64,000 nt of DNA. Origin: Roseomonas sp. Its GTDB lineage: Bacteria; Pseudomonadota; Alphaproteobacteria; Acetobacterales; Acetobacteraceae. The notes below the pieces were generated by a model. It saw only the letters and a program-made list of their open reading frames with translations, had not been told where the DNA came from and did no database searches. The DNA is taken from positions 248,001 to 312,000 of the forward strand of contig JAPSLO010000005.1 in NCBI GenBank assembly GCA_031180725.1, read 5' to 3'. Position numbers and translations under genes: made by a program. Positions 16,994-27,734 of the stretch are shown one piece after another. How positions within the stretch are numbered: position 1 is the first letter of the stretch; each line of letters starts with the position of its first letter.

Positions 16994-17671
16994 GTGATCG
17001 TGGGCCTGTCGGTGGTGATCCCAGCGCTGAACGCAGCGGTGGAACTGGGCCCAACCCTCGCCGCGCTTGGCGGCGAGGCGACGGAGGTACTGGTGGTGGA
17101 TGGCGGCAGCACCGATGGCACGCCGGGGCTGGCGCGGGAGGGGGGCGCGCGGATGGTGACGGCGCCACGCGGCCGCGGGGTGCAGCTTGCGGCCGGCGTG
17201 GCAGCGGCGCGCGGACCGTGGCTGCTGCTGCTGCATGCCGACACTCGGCTGGAACCCGGCTGGGACCGGGCGGTGCGCCAGGCGATGCGCGATCCCGGCC
17301 GGGCCTGGTATTTCCGCTTCGCGCTGGATGACGCAGCGCCCGCCGCACGCCGGCTGGAACGCGCCGTTGCCTGGCGCTGCCGTGTCCTCTCCCTGCCCTA
17401 TGGCGACCAGGGTCTGCTGATCCATCGTGACCTGCTGGCGGAGATTGGCGGTGTGCGGCCGCTGTCGCTGATGGAGGATGTGGATCTGGTGCGCCGCCTC
17501 GGCCGCCGGCGGCTTGGCGTCCTGGAAGCGAAGGCCGTGACCAGCGCGGCACGCTGGCAGCGCGAGGGCTACCTGGCGCGCAGCGCGCGCAACCTGCTCT
17601 GCCTCGGCCTCTGGTTTCTCGGCGTGCCGCCACGCATCATCCGGCGTGTCTATGCCGGGAAGCGGGGATGA
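16994..17671 (+). CDS. Small family-2 glycosyltransferase (TIGR04283/arsenosugar-type)
   Basis: A 225-residue GT-A fold protein: LSVVIPALNAA at the nucleotide-binding strand, VDGGSTDGT near residue 35, then the metal-binding HADTRLEPG (about 76-84) and the later SLMEDVDLVRRLGRRR. It matches the short glycosyltransferases named for their frequent pairing with arsenosugar biosynthesis genes. The start is GTG at 16994. Its stop overlaps the next gene by 4 bases (ATGA), and that gene is the usual TIGR04282 partner. No arsenic-methylating (arsM) or arsS-type gene is nearby, so the arsenosugar label is only a family name here. Confidence 0.82.
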   Translation: MIVGLSVVIPALNAAVELGPTLAALGGEATEVLVVDGGSTDGTPGLAREGGARMVTAPRGRGVQLAAGVAAARGPWLLLLHADTRLEPGWDRAVRQAMRDPGRAWYFRFALDDAAPAARRLERAVAWRCRVLSLPYGDQGLLIHRDLLAEIGGVRPLSLMEDVDLVRRLGRRRLGVLEAKAVTSAARWQREGYLARSARNLLCLGLWFLGVPPRIIRRVYAGKRG

Positions 17672-18240
17672 GGGGGGACATCGTCATCGTCTTTGCGCGC
17701 GCGCCGCGCCTCGGGCAGGTGAAGCGGCGGCTGGCGCGCGGCATCGGCGCCATGGAGGCGCTGCGCTTCTACCGAGCGCAACTCGCCGCCACGCTGCGCG
17801 AATGCGTGGGCGATGGGCGCTGGCGCACCATCATCGCCACCACACCGGACCATGGCCGCACCCGCTGGCCGCGCCGCGTGGCGCAGCAGCCGCAGGGAAA
17901 AGGCGACCTTGGCGCGCGCATGCATCGTGCCCTGGCGCCGCACCGGCGCGCGGTGATCGTGGGCAGCGACATCCCCGGCCTGTCGCGCGCCGATATCGTC
18001 GCCGCCTTCCTCGCGCTGGGCCGGGCCGATGCCGTCTTCGGCCCGGCCGAAGATGGCGGCTATTGGCTGGTGGGGCTCGGCCCGCGCCGGCCCGCCTATC
18101 CCTTCGCCGAGGTCCGCTGGTCCTCGGAACACGCGCTCGGCGACACGCTGGCGAATTTCACGGGGCGCCGCATCGCGCTGTTGCGCACGCTGCGCGACGT
18201 GGACACCGAAGCCGACCTGCGCGCAATCTTCTCGCGATGA
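17668..18240 (+). CDS. DUF2064/TIGR04282 nucleotidyl- or glycosyltransferase-like protein
   Basis: A 190-residue GT-A-like protein related to CofC/DUF2064: IVIVFARAPRLGQVKRRLARGIG at the N-terminus (G-x-VK-R-LA signature), GSDIPGLSRADIVAAF near residue 95 and FGPAEDGGYWLVGL near 120-133. Relatives accompany TIGR04283 glycosyltransferases. It is coupled through ATGA overlaps on both sides, to the glycosyltransferase and to the methyltransferase, so the three are almost certainly one transcript. Precise reaction unknown. Confidence 0.8.
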   Translation: MRGDIVIVFARAPRLGQVKRRLARGIGAMEALRFYRAQLAATLRECVGDGRWRTIIATTPDHGRTRWPRRVAQQPQGKGDLGARMHRALAPHRRAVIVGSDIPGLSRADIVAAFLALGRADAVFGPAEDGGYWLVGLGPRRPAYPFAEVRWSSEHALGDTLANFTGRRIALLRTLRDVDTEADLRAIFSR

Positions 18241-19004
18241 GCCAACCCGACTGGTCCGCCACCAGTGCCGACTATGCGCGGCACCGCCAAGGCTTTCCGT
18301 CCCGCTTCTTCGACCTGATCGGGCGAGAGGGCCTGTTCAGGCCAGGCGTCCGGGTGCTGGACCTCGGCACCGGCACGGGCGTGGTGGCGCGGGAACTGGC
18401 GCGTCGCGGTGGCGAGGTGCTGGGGCTGGATCCCGCCCCCGGCCAGATCGCCGCGGCGCGGCGCCTGGCCGCGGAGGAGGGCCTGGCGGCCCGCTTCGCC
18501 GAGGGGCTGGCCGAGCGCACGGACCAGCCGACGGGGCATTTCGATCTGGTGGTGGCCGCGCAGTGCTGGCACTGGTTCGACCGCCAGTTGGCCGCAGCGG
18601 AGGCGCGCCGCGTGCTGAAGCCCGGCGGCAGGCTGCTGATCTGCCACAATGACTGGCTGCCCCTGCCGGGCAGCGTGCCGCATGCCACGGAATTCCTGAT
18701 CGAAGCCCACAACCCGCATTGGCGCATGGGCCGCACAACCGGCTTCTACCCCGCCTGGGCCGCTGACATGGCAGCCGCCGGCTTCCGGAACATCGCCTTT
18801 GCCGGCTTCGACCACGAGGCCCAGTACAGCCACGCGGATTGGCGCGGGCGCGTCCGCGCCTCCGCCGGCATCAGCAGCACGCTGGGGCCGGAGGCGGTGG
18901 CCCGCTTCGACGCCGAGCATGCCGCGCTGCTGGAGTCCCGCTTCCCGGAAGAGCCGCTGCGCGTGCCGCACCGGGTCTTCGCCATCTGGGCGACCGCGCC
19001 TTAA
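18237..19004 (+). CDS. Class I SAM-dependent methyltransferase
   Basis: A 255-residue methyltransferase of the Methyltransf_11 type. Motif I is VLDLGTGTGVVARELARRG (about residues 39-57); D65 in LGLDPAP would bind the ribose of S-adenosylmethionine; motif IV is FDLVVAAQCWHWFD around 101-114, and LKPGGRLLICHND follows. The substrate is unknown. Its ATG overlaps the preceding TIGR04282-type gene by 4 bases, suggesting a shared pathway with the two transferases. Confidence 0.85.
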   Translation: MSQPDWSATSADYARHRQGFPSRFFDLIGREGLFRPGVRVLDLGTGTGVVARELARRGGEVLGLDPAPGQIAAARRLAAEEGLAARFAEGLAERTDQPTGHFDLVVAAQCWHWFDRQLAAAEARRVLKPGGRLLICHNDWLPLPGSVPHATEFLIEAHNPHWRMGRTTGFYPAWAADMAAAGFRNIAFAGFDHEAQYSHADWRGRVRASAGISSTLGPEAVARFDAEHAALLESRFPEEPLRVPHRVFAIWATAP

Positions 19005-19050
19005 GGCCAGGGCAATCCCCGCCGCCGATCATGCGGGCGGAGGTGCGCCC

Positions 19051-19416
19051 ATGACAGAGACAGAGCCCGCCCGCGAACACCGCCAGGCGATCGCGCGGCA
19101 TCTCGCGGAACTGCACCGCCTGCACCTGGCCCTAGCCGCCGACAGCCGCCGGCTGAAGGCGCTGCATCTGGACGGCCACGGCCAGGCGGAAATCGAGATC
19201 GCCGCCGAGATGCTGGAACAATACATGGCCGCGACCGGCGCCTTCCTGGAGAACATGCGGGGCCGCTTCGAGGCCCGCCTGCCCACCCTGCGCCGCGCCG
19301 AGCCGCGTGGCAGTGAAGTGGCGCCCGGCCAGGGCGCGCAGGGCCATGGCCCCTTCTGGTATGCCTTCTCCCGCCTCTGCGCCGCGCTACGGCAGGCGGA
19401 GCGCCGGGTGGGCTGA
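19051..19416 (+). CDS. Hypothetical protein, alpha-helical
   Basis: A 121-residue soluble protein with no family I recognise. The first 80 residues are rich in Ala, Leu, Glu, His and Arg with a pattern suggesting two or three amphipathic helices; a Gly/Gln/His-rich linker follows (about residues 88-98) and an aromatic short helix (FWYAFSRLCAALRQ). A GGAGG at about 19039-19043 supports the ATG at 19051. It follows the methyltransferase by 46 bases and may be in the same transcript. Confidence 0.6.
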   Translation: MTETEPAREHRQAIARHLAELHRLHLALAADSRRLKALHLDGHGQAEIEIAAEMLEQYMAATGAFLENMRGRFEARLPTLRRAEPRGSEVAPGQGAQGHGPFWYAFSRLCAALRQAERRVG

Positions 19417-19440
19417 GTGCGGCCGCAGTCGCTGCTCCGT

Positions 19441-19473
19441 CGCCGGCCCTCCAGGAACCGGGATCGGCCGGCG
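19441..19473. terminator. Hairpin between convergent genes
   Basis: A perfect 8-bp stem CGCCGGCC (19441-19448) with GGCCGGCG (19466-19473) and a 17-base loop fills the 61-base gap between the helical hypothetical gene and the cupin gene. There is no T-run, so termination is only suggested by position. Confidence 0.35.
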
Positions 19474-19477
19474 GCCG

Positions 19478-19993
19478 TCAGGTATAGCCGCGCGCCCCTG
19501 GTTGGCCGGCGTCGCGCCGGGCCTCCGCCTGCGCGCCCTGGTCCACCGGCTGGGCCTTGCCAGATTGGGAGGGCGAGGAGTCGGTTTCGCCCGGCATTTC
19601 GGTCGTGGGCGTCGCCTCCGTGGCCTCGCAAGGTTCGAAGTCGTAGTCGCCGTCGCGGGACTGCCAGCTCTGCACCGTCAGCACCTTCGCACCGCCACGG
19701 CTTTCATGCGGACCATGCACCTGGCCGGCGGCATGGGTGAGGAAGGCGCCCACGCCCAGCTCCTGCCCGGCCTCCACCAGGTCGCCCTCGAGCACGTAGT
19801 GCATCTCCGACCCCGCCTGGTGGCGATGCGCCGGTATGCGTCCGCCGGGCGGCAGGTGGATGATGGAGGTGACGACGCCCCTGTCGAGATCCTGATTCAG
19901 AAGCTGGATGCGGAAGGTGCCGGTGGCGCCCGGGATCGCAAAGGGCGTGGCGGGGATGGAGGCGGCATCCAGAGCCAGCTTGCCGGGGTCCAT
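19478..19993 (-). CDS. Cupin-domain protein
   Basis: A 171-residue protein with a single cupin barrel at about residues 40-115. The first motif appears as [25 protein letters not shown] (metal ligands H-x-H, then Glu and His) and the second as [17 protein letters not shown]. The last 50 residues are low-complexity and probably disordered. Cupins of this kind bind a metal and small ligands or act as dioxygenases; no substrate can be assigned. The ATG at 19993 is preceded by AGGAG at moderate distance; a GTG/ATG further upstream is less likely. Confidence 0.8.
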   Translation of the reverse strand: MDPGKLALDAASIPATPFAIPGATGTFRIQLLNQDLDRGVVTSIIHLPPGGRIPAHRHQAGSEMHYVLEGDLVEAGQELGVGAFLTHAAGQVHGPHESRGGAKVLTVQSWQSRDGDYDFEPCEATEATPTTEMPGETDSSPSQSGKAQPVDQGAQAEARRDAGQPGARGYT

Positions 19994-20082
19994 GCGGTGA
20001 ATCTCCTGCCTGGTCCCGGCCAACGCCGCCGCGCCGCAAAGGGTTGCTGACGCGGCAGCGGACGGCGGCTATCCAGGGGCGA

Positions 20083-20706
20083 ATGCCGGATTTCGCGCTC
20101 GAATCGCAGCATGGTGGACGCGTGGCCGGGCTGGACGAGGCCGGTCGCGGGCCGCTGGCCGGGCCGGTGCTGGCGGCGGCGGTGCTGTTCCACGCGCCGC
20201 CCCCGCCGGCGCTGGCCGCGTTGCTGGACGACAGCAAGAAGCTCTCGGCCGCGCGCCGCGACGCCGCCTTCGCGGCCCTGATGCAGGCGGCGCGGGACGG
20301 CGTGCTGGAACTTGGCATCGCCGCGGCCTCGGCGGTCGAGATCGGGCGGCTGAACATCCTGCGCGCCTCGCAGCTTGCCATGGCGCGTGCCCTGGCGCGC
20401 TTGCGCACGACGCCTGACCTGGCGCTGGTGGATGGCAACCAGCCGCCGAAGCTGCCCTGCCCGGTGCGCTGCGTAGTGGGCGGGGATGCGGCCTGCCTGT
20501 CCATCGCCGCGGCCTCGATCCTGGCGAAGGTCACGCGCGACCGCGCCATGGCGCGGCTCGACCTGCGCTGGCCGGGCTACGGCTTCGCCAGCCACCAGGG
20601 CTACCCCACGGCCGCGCACCGCGCGGCGCTGCAGAGGTTGGGGCCGTGCCCGCACCACCGACGCGGCTTCGAGCCGGTGGATCAATGCGTGCTCGCCTTC
20701 GGTTGA
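20083..20706 (+). CDS. rnhB: Ribonuclease HII
   Basis: A 207-residue RNase HII that removes ribonucleotides from DNA and RNA of RNA-DNA hybrids. The active-site signature [13 protein letters not shown] is at about residues 16-28, followed by [22 protein letters not shown] and [15 protein letters not shown], supplying the conserved acidic residues. The ATG at 20083 has AGGGGCG upstream. It lies 60 bases before ccrM on the same strand, an arrangement common in alphaproteobacteria. Confidence 0.95.
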   Translation: MPDFALESQHGGRVAGLDEAGRGPLAGPVLAAAVLFHAPPPPALAALLDDSKKLSAARRDAAFAALMQAARDGVLELGIAAASAVEIGRLNILRASQLAMARALARLRTTPDLALVDGNQPPKLPCPVRCVVGGDAACLSIAAASILAKVTRDRAMARLDLRWPGYGFASHQGYPTAAHRAALQRLGPCPHHRRGFEPVDQCVLAFG

Positions 20707-21855
<1,149 letters not shown>

Positions 21856-21876
21856 ACCCCGCGGCCGTTCCGCCGC

Positions 21877-23007
21877 CTACTCCGCCCGCGCGCTCGCCTC
21901 GGACCGTGTCGCGCCGACGCGCAGTGCCAGCGCCGCCGCCATGAACTCGTCCAGTTCGCCATCCAGCACGGCGGCCGGATTGCCCTTCTCCACGTTGGTG
22001 CGCAGGTCCTTCACCAGCTGATAGGGCTGCAGCACATAGCTGCGGATCTGGTGGCCCCAGCCGATATCGGTCTTGCCAGCCTCGGTCGCCGCGGCCACCG
22101 CCTCGCGCTTCGACAGTTCCAGCTCATAGAGCCGCGCCTTCAGCATCTCCATCGCGATGGCGCGGTTGCGATGCTGGCTGCGGTCCTGGGTAGAGGCGAC
22201 CACGATGCCGGTCGGGATATGCGTGAAGCGCACGCCCGATTCCGTCTTGTTCACATGCTGGCCGCCGGCGCCGGAGGCACGGAAGGTATCGGTCTTCAGA
22301 TCCGCCGGGTTGATCTCGATCTGGATGCGGTCGTCGATCACCGGATAGACATAGACCGAGGCGAAGCTGGTCTGCCGCCGCGCCGCCGCATCGAAGGGGC
22401 TGATGCGCACCAGGCGGTGCACGCCGCTTTCCGTCTTCAGCCAGCCATAGGCATTGGGGCCACTGACCTGGATGGTGGCCGACTTCACGCCCGCCTGCTC
22501 GCCATCGCTGCGTTCGGTCACCGTCACCTTGTAGCCGCGCTTCTCCGCCCAGCGGACATACATGCGCAGCAGCATCTCGGCCCAGTCCTGCGCCTCGGTG
22601 CCGCCGGCGCCGGCATTCACTTCCAGATAGGCGTCGTTGGCGTCCGCCTCGCCGGAGAGCAGGCTCTCGACCTCGCGGCGCTTGGCCTCGGCGGCGGCGG
22701 CCTTCAGGTCGGCGAGGGCGGCGTCCACCGTGCCCTGGTCGCCCTCAGCCTCGGCCAGCTCGATCAGTTCCAGCGCGTCGGCGACGTCCTTCTCCAGCTT
22801 CTGCACGCCCTCGACCTGGGCGGCCAGGCGGTTGCGCTCGCGCATCACGGCCTGGGCCTCCTCGGCCTTGTTCCACAGGTCGGGATCCTCGGCGCGCGCA
22901 TTCAGCTCGGCCAGGCGCACCACGGCCGCGTCCCAGTCCAGATGGTTGCGGAGAAGGGAAAGGCTCTCCGCGATCTCGGCCTTCAGCCGCTCAGATTCAG
23001 CACTCAT
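21877..23007 (-). CDS. prfB: Peptide chain release factor 2
   Basis: A 376-residue class I release factor recognising UGA and UAA stop codons. The tripeptide anticodon SPF is at residues 203-205 and the catalytic GGQ at 248-250 ([14 protein letters not shown]). The reading frame is continuous from the ATG: the programmed +1 frameshift near codon 25 used by E. coli prfB for autoregulation is absent. It converges on ccrM with a 21-base gap and lies downstream of the PBP1A gene. Confidence 0.97.
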   Translation of the reverse strand: MSAESERLKAEIAESLSLLRNHLDWDAAVVRLAELNARAEDPDLWNKAEEAQAVMRERNRLAAQVEGVQKLEKDVADALELIELAEAEGDQGTVDAALADLKAAAAEAKRREVESLLSGEADANDAYLEVNAGAGGTEAQDWAEMLLRMYVRWAEKRGYKVTVTERSDGEQAGVKSATIQVSGPNAYGWLKTESGVHRLVRISPFDAAARRQTSFASVYVYPVIDDRIQIEINPADLKTDTFRASGAGGQHVNKTESGVRFTHIPTGIVVASTQDRSQHRNRAIAMEMLKARLYELELSKREAVAAATEAGKTDIGWGHQIRSYVLQPYQLVKDLRTNVEKGNPAAVLDGELDEFMAAALALRVGATRSEASARAE

Positions 23008-23149
23008 GGTGCAGGGACCAACCCATCACAGGAGATGCGCCACACCGCGCGCGCAGCGCGCCGCGCACAGGGTGGCCACCATCGTCAACGGAACAGTGCG
23101 TAGGCGCGGAAGCCAAGCGGCCGAAGGCCGCGCCCGGCGTCTGAGGGCA

Positions 23150-25726
23150 TCAATAGAGTCCCCCCAACCCGCTGTCCAACCCGGCGGCGGCGCCGGCCAC
23201 GCCACTGCCGGTGGCGAAGGGATCGGCAGGCGGGCGGGCGGCATTCTCGGTGCCGGGGCGGAAGGCTTCCAGGATGGTCTGGCCGTTCTCCAGCTGGATG
23301 CGGGCCAGCGCCACGCCCGGCGGGGCACGGAAGGGCACCGGCGGGCTGCCCTGCAGGGCCGCGGCGGCCACATCGCGGAAGATCGGCGTGGCCAGGCGTC
23401 CGCCGGTGACATCCGCATCCGGCACGCCGGCGATGGACATGGTGCGGGGCTCGTCATAGCCGATCCAGACCGCCACCACGAGATCGGGCGTGAAGCCGAC
23501 GAACCAGGCATCCTTGTAGTCGTCCGTGGTGCCGGTCTTGCCCGCCACCGGGCGGCCCAGCCCCTCGCCGGCGCGGGTGCCGGTGCCACGCTGCACGACG
23601 CCCTGCAACAGGCTGACCATCTGGAAGGTGGCGATCGGATCGGCGATCTGGCGCCGCTCCTCCGTCAGCTCCGGCGGGCCGCTTTCAGGGCCGCCGGACT
23701 CGCAGCCCGCGCACTGGCGGACATCGGTGCGCCAGACCAGCCGGCCATGGCGGTCCTGCACGGTGTCGATCAGGGTGGGCGCCACCTGCTTTCCGCCATT
23801 GGCGAAGCTGGCATAGGCCGCCGCCTGGCGCAGCACCGTGGTCTCGCCCGCGCCCAGCGCCATGGCCAGGAAACGCGGCATGTTGGGGATCACGCCGAAG
23901 CGGGCGGCGGTATCAGCCACCGCGCCGATGCCCACCTGCTGGGCCAGGCGGATGGTCACCAGATTCAGCGACTGCTCCATGGCGGTGCGCATCGTCACCC
24001 AGCCCTTCGGCGCGCCCCCGCCATAGTTGCCGGGGCGCCAGAGCCCCTGCGGCGTCATCAGTTCGACCGGCGCATCCAGCAGCAGCTGGTTGGGTGGAAT
24101 CCCCGCCTCCAACGCCGGCAGGTAGACAAAGGGCTTGAAGCTCGAACCGGGCTGGCGCATCGCCTGAGTGGCGCGGTTGAACCAGGACCTCTCGAAGGAC
24201 CAGCCGCCCACCATGGCCATGACACGGCCATTGTTGGGATCCAGCGCCACCACCGCGCCCTCCACCTCCGGCATCTGGCGAAGCGTCAGGCGTTCCGGCC
24301 GGGCCGGAGTGCGGCCCTGCGCGGGGACGGCCGGCAGCATCTCCACCATCACCACGTCGCCCGGCGCCAGCACATCCTGCATGCGGCGGGGGGCGGGGCC
24401 CAGGCGGCCGTCACGGACCGGGCGGGCCCAGGTGACTTCCTCCAGCGCCAGGGCAGCGGTGCGGGGCTGGGCGGCGCTGCGGGGGTCGGGGCGTTCCAAC
24501 CAGGCCATGCGGGCCTGCCGGTCCGTCACCTCCAGCGCCACGGCCAGGCGCCACTCGGGCAGCATCCCCGGCGGGCGCTGCACGCCCTGCAGGGCCGGCA
24601 GCCATTCGGTGGCGCTGGCCGCGATGCGGGCCACCGGGCCGCGCCAGCCGCCGCGGCGGCGGTCGAACTCCATCAGGCCGCGGCGCAGCGCCTTCTCGGC
24701 TTCCGCCTGCAGGGTGGGGTCCAGCGAGGTGCGCACCACCAGCCCGCCCATCGTGGTCTGGTCGGCGCCGAAGCGGGCCACCAGCTCACGCCGGACTTCC
24801 TCGGTGAAGTGCTGGCCGACGGCCACCATGTCGGGCCGGCGCGTCGGGCGGGGGATGATGGGCTCGGCCTTGGCGGCCGCCGCCTCCTCCGGCCGGATGT
24901 AGCCATCCTCCGCCATGCGGTCGAGCACCCAGTCGCGCCGCGCGCGGGCGGCCTCGGGGTGGCGGATGGGGTTGTAGTTGTTGGGCGCCTTCGGCAGCAC
25001 GGCCAGGAAGGCGCTCTCGGCCAGGGTCAGGTCGTCCAGCGACTTGTTGAAGTAGTTCTGCGCCGCCGCCGCCACGCCATAGGCCTGCTGCCCCAGATAG
25101 ATCTCGTTCAGGTAGATCTCCAGGATGCGGGCCTTGGGCATCGCCTGCTCGATGCGCATCGCCAGGATGGCCTCGCGCACCTTGCGCATGATGGTGCGAT
25201 CGGCGCCCACCAGCATGTTCTTGGCGACCTGCTGGGTGATGGTGGAGGCACCGCCGATGCGCCGGCCCCGGCCGAACTGCTCGGCATGGGTGATGACGGT
25301 GCGCAGGATGCCGATCGGGTCCACGCCGTGGTGGCTCCAGAAGCGCTGGTCCTCTGCGGCGACGAAGGCCTGCTGAACGCGGTCCGGGATCGCCTCGATC
25401 GGCACGAAGACGCGGCGTTCCTGCGCCAGCTCCGCCATCAGGCGGGAGTCGGCGGCGTAGATGCGGCTCATCTGCGGAGGCTGGTAGTCGGCCAGCCAGC
25501 GGTAGTCGGGCAGGTCCGCCGAGGCCTTGCTGTACAGCGCCCAGGCCGCGCCCCCCGCGGCCAGCCCGCCGGCCAGCGCCACGATGAGGATGGTCTTCAG
25601 CAGCAGGCCGATGGTGCCGACGAACCAGCGGCGCCGGCGGCGCGGCGGCTTCTCGGGAGGGGGCGGCGGGGCGGCCGGGCGGTCGCCGACCATGCGGCCC
25701 TCCGCGCGAAGCTCGGGGATCTCCAT
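23150..25726 (-). CDS. mrcA: Bifunctional penicillin-binding protein 1A
   Basis: An 858-residue class A PBP that polymerises glycan strands and cross-links peptides in the periplasm. A basic cytoplasmic tail and one membrane anchor (about residues 36-62) precede the GT51 glycosyltransferase domain, with catalytic Glu125 in AAEDQRFWSHHG and GGASTITQQVAKN. An OB-like linker follows, then the transpeptidase domain with SXXK (S528-K531 in PGSSFKPF), SXN (S586-N588) and KTG (730-732). The Pro/Arg-rich N-terminus and a Cys pair (QCAGCESG, near 671-676) are lineage features. It stands between the amidase and prfB on one strand. Confidence 0.96.
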   Translation of the reverse strand: MEIPELRAEGRMVGDRPAAPPPPPEKPPRRRRRWFVGTIGLLLKTILIVALAGGLAAGGAAWALYSKASADLPDYRWLADYQPPQMSRIYAADSRLMAELAQERRVFVPIEAIPDRVQQAFVAAEDQRFWSHHGVDPIGILRTVITHAEQFGRGRRIGGASTITQQVAKNMLVGADRTIMRKVREAILAMRIEQAMPKARILEIYLNEIYLGQQAYGVAAAAQNYFNKSLDDLTLAESAFLAVLPKAPNNYNPIRHPEAARARRDWVLDRMAEDGYIRPEEAAAAKAEPIIPRPTRRPDMVAVGQHFTEEVRRELVARFGADQTTMGGLVVRTSLDPTLQAEAEKALRRGLMEFDRRRGGWRGPVARIAASATEWLPALQGVQRPPGMLPEWRLAVALEVTDRQARMAWLERPDPRSAAQPRTAALALEEVTWARPVRDGRLGPAPRRMQDVLAPGDVVMVEMLPAVPAQGRTPARPERLTLRQMPEVEGAVVALDPNNGRVMAMVGGWSFERSWFNRATQAMRQPGSSFKPFVYLPALEAGIPPNQLLLDAPVELMTPQGLWRPGNYGGGAPKGWVTMRTAMEQSLNLVTIRLAQQVGIGAVADTAARFGVIPNMPRFLAMALGAGETTVLRQAAAYASFANGGKQVAPTLIDTVQDRHGRLVWRTDVRQCAGCESGGPESGPPELTEERRQIADPIATFQMVSLLQGVVQRGTGTRAGEGLGRPVAGKTGTTDDYKDAWFVGFTPDLVVAVWIGYDEPRTMSIAGVPDADVTGGRLATPIFRDVAAAALQGSPPVPFRAPPGVALARIQLENGQTILEAFRPGTENAARPPADPFATGSGVAGAAAGLDSGLGGLY

Positions 25727-25794
25727 GGCTGCTCCTTACACCGGAAAGGATGAGCGCACACTTGCCGGCGCTGCGAGGCGCCCCTGCCTGGCGC

Positions 25795-26928
25795 TCAACC
25801 CGGCCCGGCGGCGATGGCCTCTCCCATATGGGCGCGGGACAGCCAACCGAGAATGGCCTTCGACAGTGCGCGCGCCAGAAGGGCGCGATGCTGCGGCCGG
25901 CGCAGCGCCGCCTCGTCCAGCGGGTGGGATAGGAAGCCGAGCTCCACAAGCACCGAGGGGATCTCCGGCGCCTTCAGCACGACGAAGCCCGCCTGGCGAT
26001 GGGTATTGGGCAGCAGCGGCACCGCCTCGCCCAGCTCCTCCACCACCAGCTGCGCCATCCGGGCGCTGCCCGCCCGCGTCTCCGCCCGCATCAGCGACAG
26101 CAGGATGGCCTGCACCTCCGGCGAGACGGAGGGAATGCGCATCCCGCCGGCGCGGTCGGCCAGGTTCTCCCGCCGGGCCAGGTCGGTGGAGAAGGCATCG
26201 GAGCTGTCGCCCAGCGTATAGACGGAGGCACCACGCGCGCCTGGCGCGCTGTCGGCATGCAGCGAGACGAACAGTGCAGCTTGCCGCTTGCGGGCGAATT
26301 CCACCCGGTCGCCCAGCGGCACGAAGCGGTCGCCGGTGCGGGTCAGCGCCACCCGGCAGCGACCGGATGCCTCCAGCACCCGCCGCAGTTCCTGCGCGAC
26401 GGCCAGCACGATGGTCTTCTCATAGGTACGGGACTTGCCGATCGCGCCGGGATCCCGCCCGCCATGACCGGGATCCAGCACCACCAGCGGCAGGGAGGCG
26501 AGCTGCGTGCCACTTCCGCTCTCCGCCAGGGCGCGGCGGCTGGCGGCGGCACGGTTGAAGGCGGTGGCGGGGCCAGGGGCGATCTCCATCGTCAGGCGGC
26601 CCCGCGCCTCCTGCACGTCGCGCAACTGCACCGGCCCTTCCAGGTCCAGGATCAGCCGGCCGCCATCGTTCCGGCCGCGCCGCACCACGCCGGCGCCGGC
26701 CAGGCGCGACGGCCCGCGCCAGCTGCTGCCCGGAAAATGCAGCACAAGCCGCGGCGGCGAGGTCATGGCGAGCACGCGCCACTTTTCCCCCCGCGAGAGG
26801 GTGACGGTCAGGCGCGCCGCCTCGCCCTCGCCGGTCAGGCGGGCGGATGTGGCAGCGGCCGCCTCTCTGGGCGGCGGAAGCGCGGCAAAGGCGAGCAACA
26901 AGCCCGCCAGACCGCGACGGCCGAACAT
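25795..26928 (-). CDS. amiC: N-acetylmuramoyl-L-alanine amidase with AMIN domain (AmiC-like)
   Basis: A 377-residue periplasmic cell-wall hydrolase that cuts the amide bond between MurNAc and L-Ala to separate daughter cells. The ATG at 26928 opens a signal peptide (GLAGLLLAFAALPPP...AAAA). An AMIN domain covers about residues 30-120. The Amidase_3 domain starts at LDPGHGGRDPG (zinc His155), with Glu170, His224 (SLHADS) and catalytic Glu329 (LVELGFLSH). The open frame extends upstream to 27195 but without homology. Position before the PBP1A gene suggests joint cell-wall function. It is divergent from rne. Confidence 0.94.
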   Translation of the reverse strand: MFGRRGLAGLLLAFAALPPPREAAAATSARLTGEGEAARLTVTLSRGEKWRVLAMTSPPRLVLHFPGSSWRGPSRLAGAGVVRRGRNDGGRLILDLEGPVQLRDVQEARGRLTMEIAPGPATAFNRAAASRRALAESGSGTQLASLPLVVLDPGHGGRDPGAIGKSRTYEKTIVLAVAQELRRVLEASGRCRVALTRTGDRFVPLGDRVEFARKRQAALFVSLHADSAPGARGASVYTLGDSSDAFSTDLARRENLADRAGGMRIPSVSPEVQAILLSLMRAETRAGSARMAQLVVEELGEAVPLLPNTHRQAGFVVLKAPEIPSVLVELGFLSHPLDEAALRRPQHRALLARALSKAILGWLSRAHMGEAIAAGPG

Positions 26929-27734
26929 GGCGCGATGTGGTCCCCTGCAGCGCCACCCCGGCCCGGGGCGGCGGAACCGGAACCGCCCCCCGCGGCCCGG
27001 TGCCGATAAAATAGCACAGCGGAACGGGCACTTGCCAGAAAAGGCTGCAACCACACCTGAACGATGCGAGAGCCCCCTGGCCGGCGGATGCGACCCTGCC
27101 TTGTGGCAACCGCCCACCCCAACTATGGTGCCTCGCCCCGGCGGCGACGCCGCCGGCAGGGTCGTTCGGCTTCGCGTGGCCGTCCGGCGCCGCATCCGAC
27201 CGCGTTTCGCGGCGCGTGGCGCAGGGCACTGGCCTCAGTCCTGGCATGGGTCGGACCTTTTGTCCGATTCCGCGTTTCGCCAGGTGCCGCGACGACGCCC
27301 CCGCCGGCGCGTACAGCCTGCGCGGCAGCCCGACCACCCGTGGCCAACAAGCCTGCCCGGGGAAGCAGGGCTGCCCCGCGCGGCCTGCCGCCTGCCCGAC
27401 CGCGCCTGCGATCGGTGCCCAAAGGCCAGCCGCCCCGACAGGGAGATCCCGAGGGATCCCTGGGGTCGTGCAGGCCGGGCGCCGCCCGGAGGGCTTCGGG
27501 GCGATCCGCGAGGCGCATCCGCCGGACCCGGCGGCGCGTGGCCCAGTTCCGCCTGGCCGCCCCCACCAGGTCCACAGACCCCACCAGGGCTGCCACCGGC
27601 AGCCCGCCGAGAAGAGGAACGGGCCGCCGCCGCATGGACAGCTTCCAGCCGCGCCGCCGCCACTTCCCGGCCCCCGCCACACCCCTCCGCCGTGGCCAGG
27701 CCCTGCCCCGCCGCGGCGCGGAGTTTCCGCATCC
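26929..27734. promoter_or_regulatory. Long intergenic region between amiC and rne; presumed rne leader
   Basis: An 806-base gap between divergent starts. No conserved protein is visible, although open frames run through it because of high GC. It holds a small AT-richer segment (27000-27065, GATAAAATAG near 27004) suitable for promoters, and several hairpins in its rne-proximal part, such as TCGGAC/GTCCGA with a T-rich loop at 27251-27267. A long structured leader fits the known autoregulation of RNase E through its own 5' UTR in enterobacteria; that role here is inference. Confidence 0.45.

Noticed and set aside
27216-27734. In-frame 173-codon extension upstream of RNase E
   Set aside because: Pro/Arg-rich with no homology; RNase E proteins start at the ATG at 27735.
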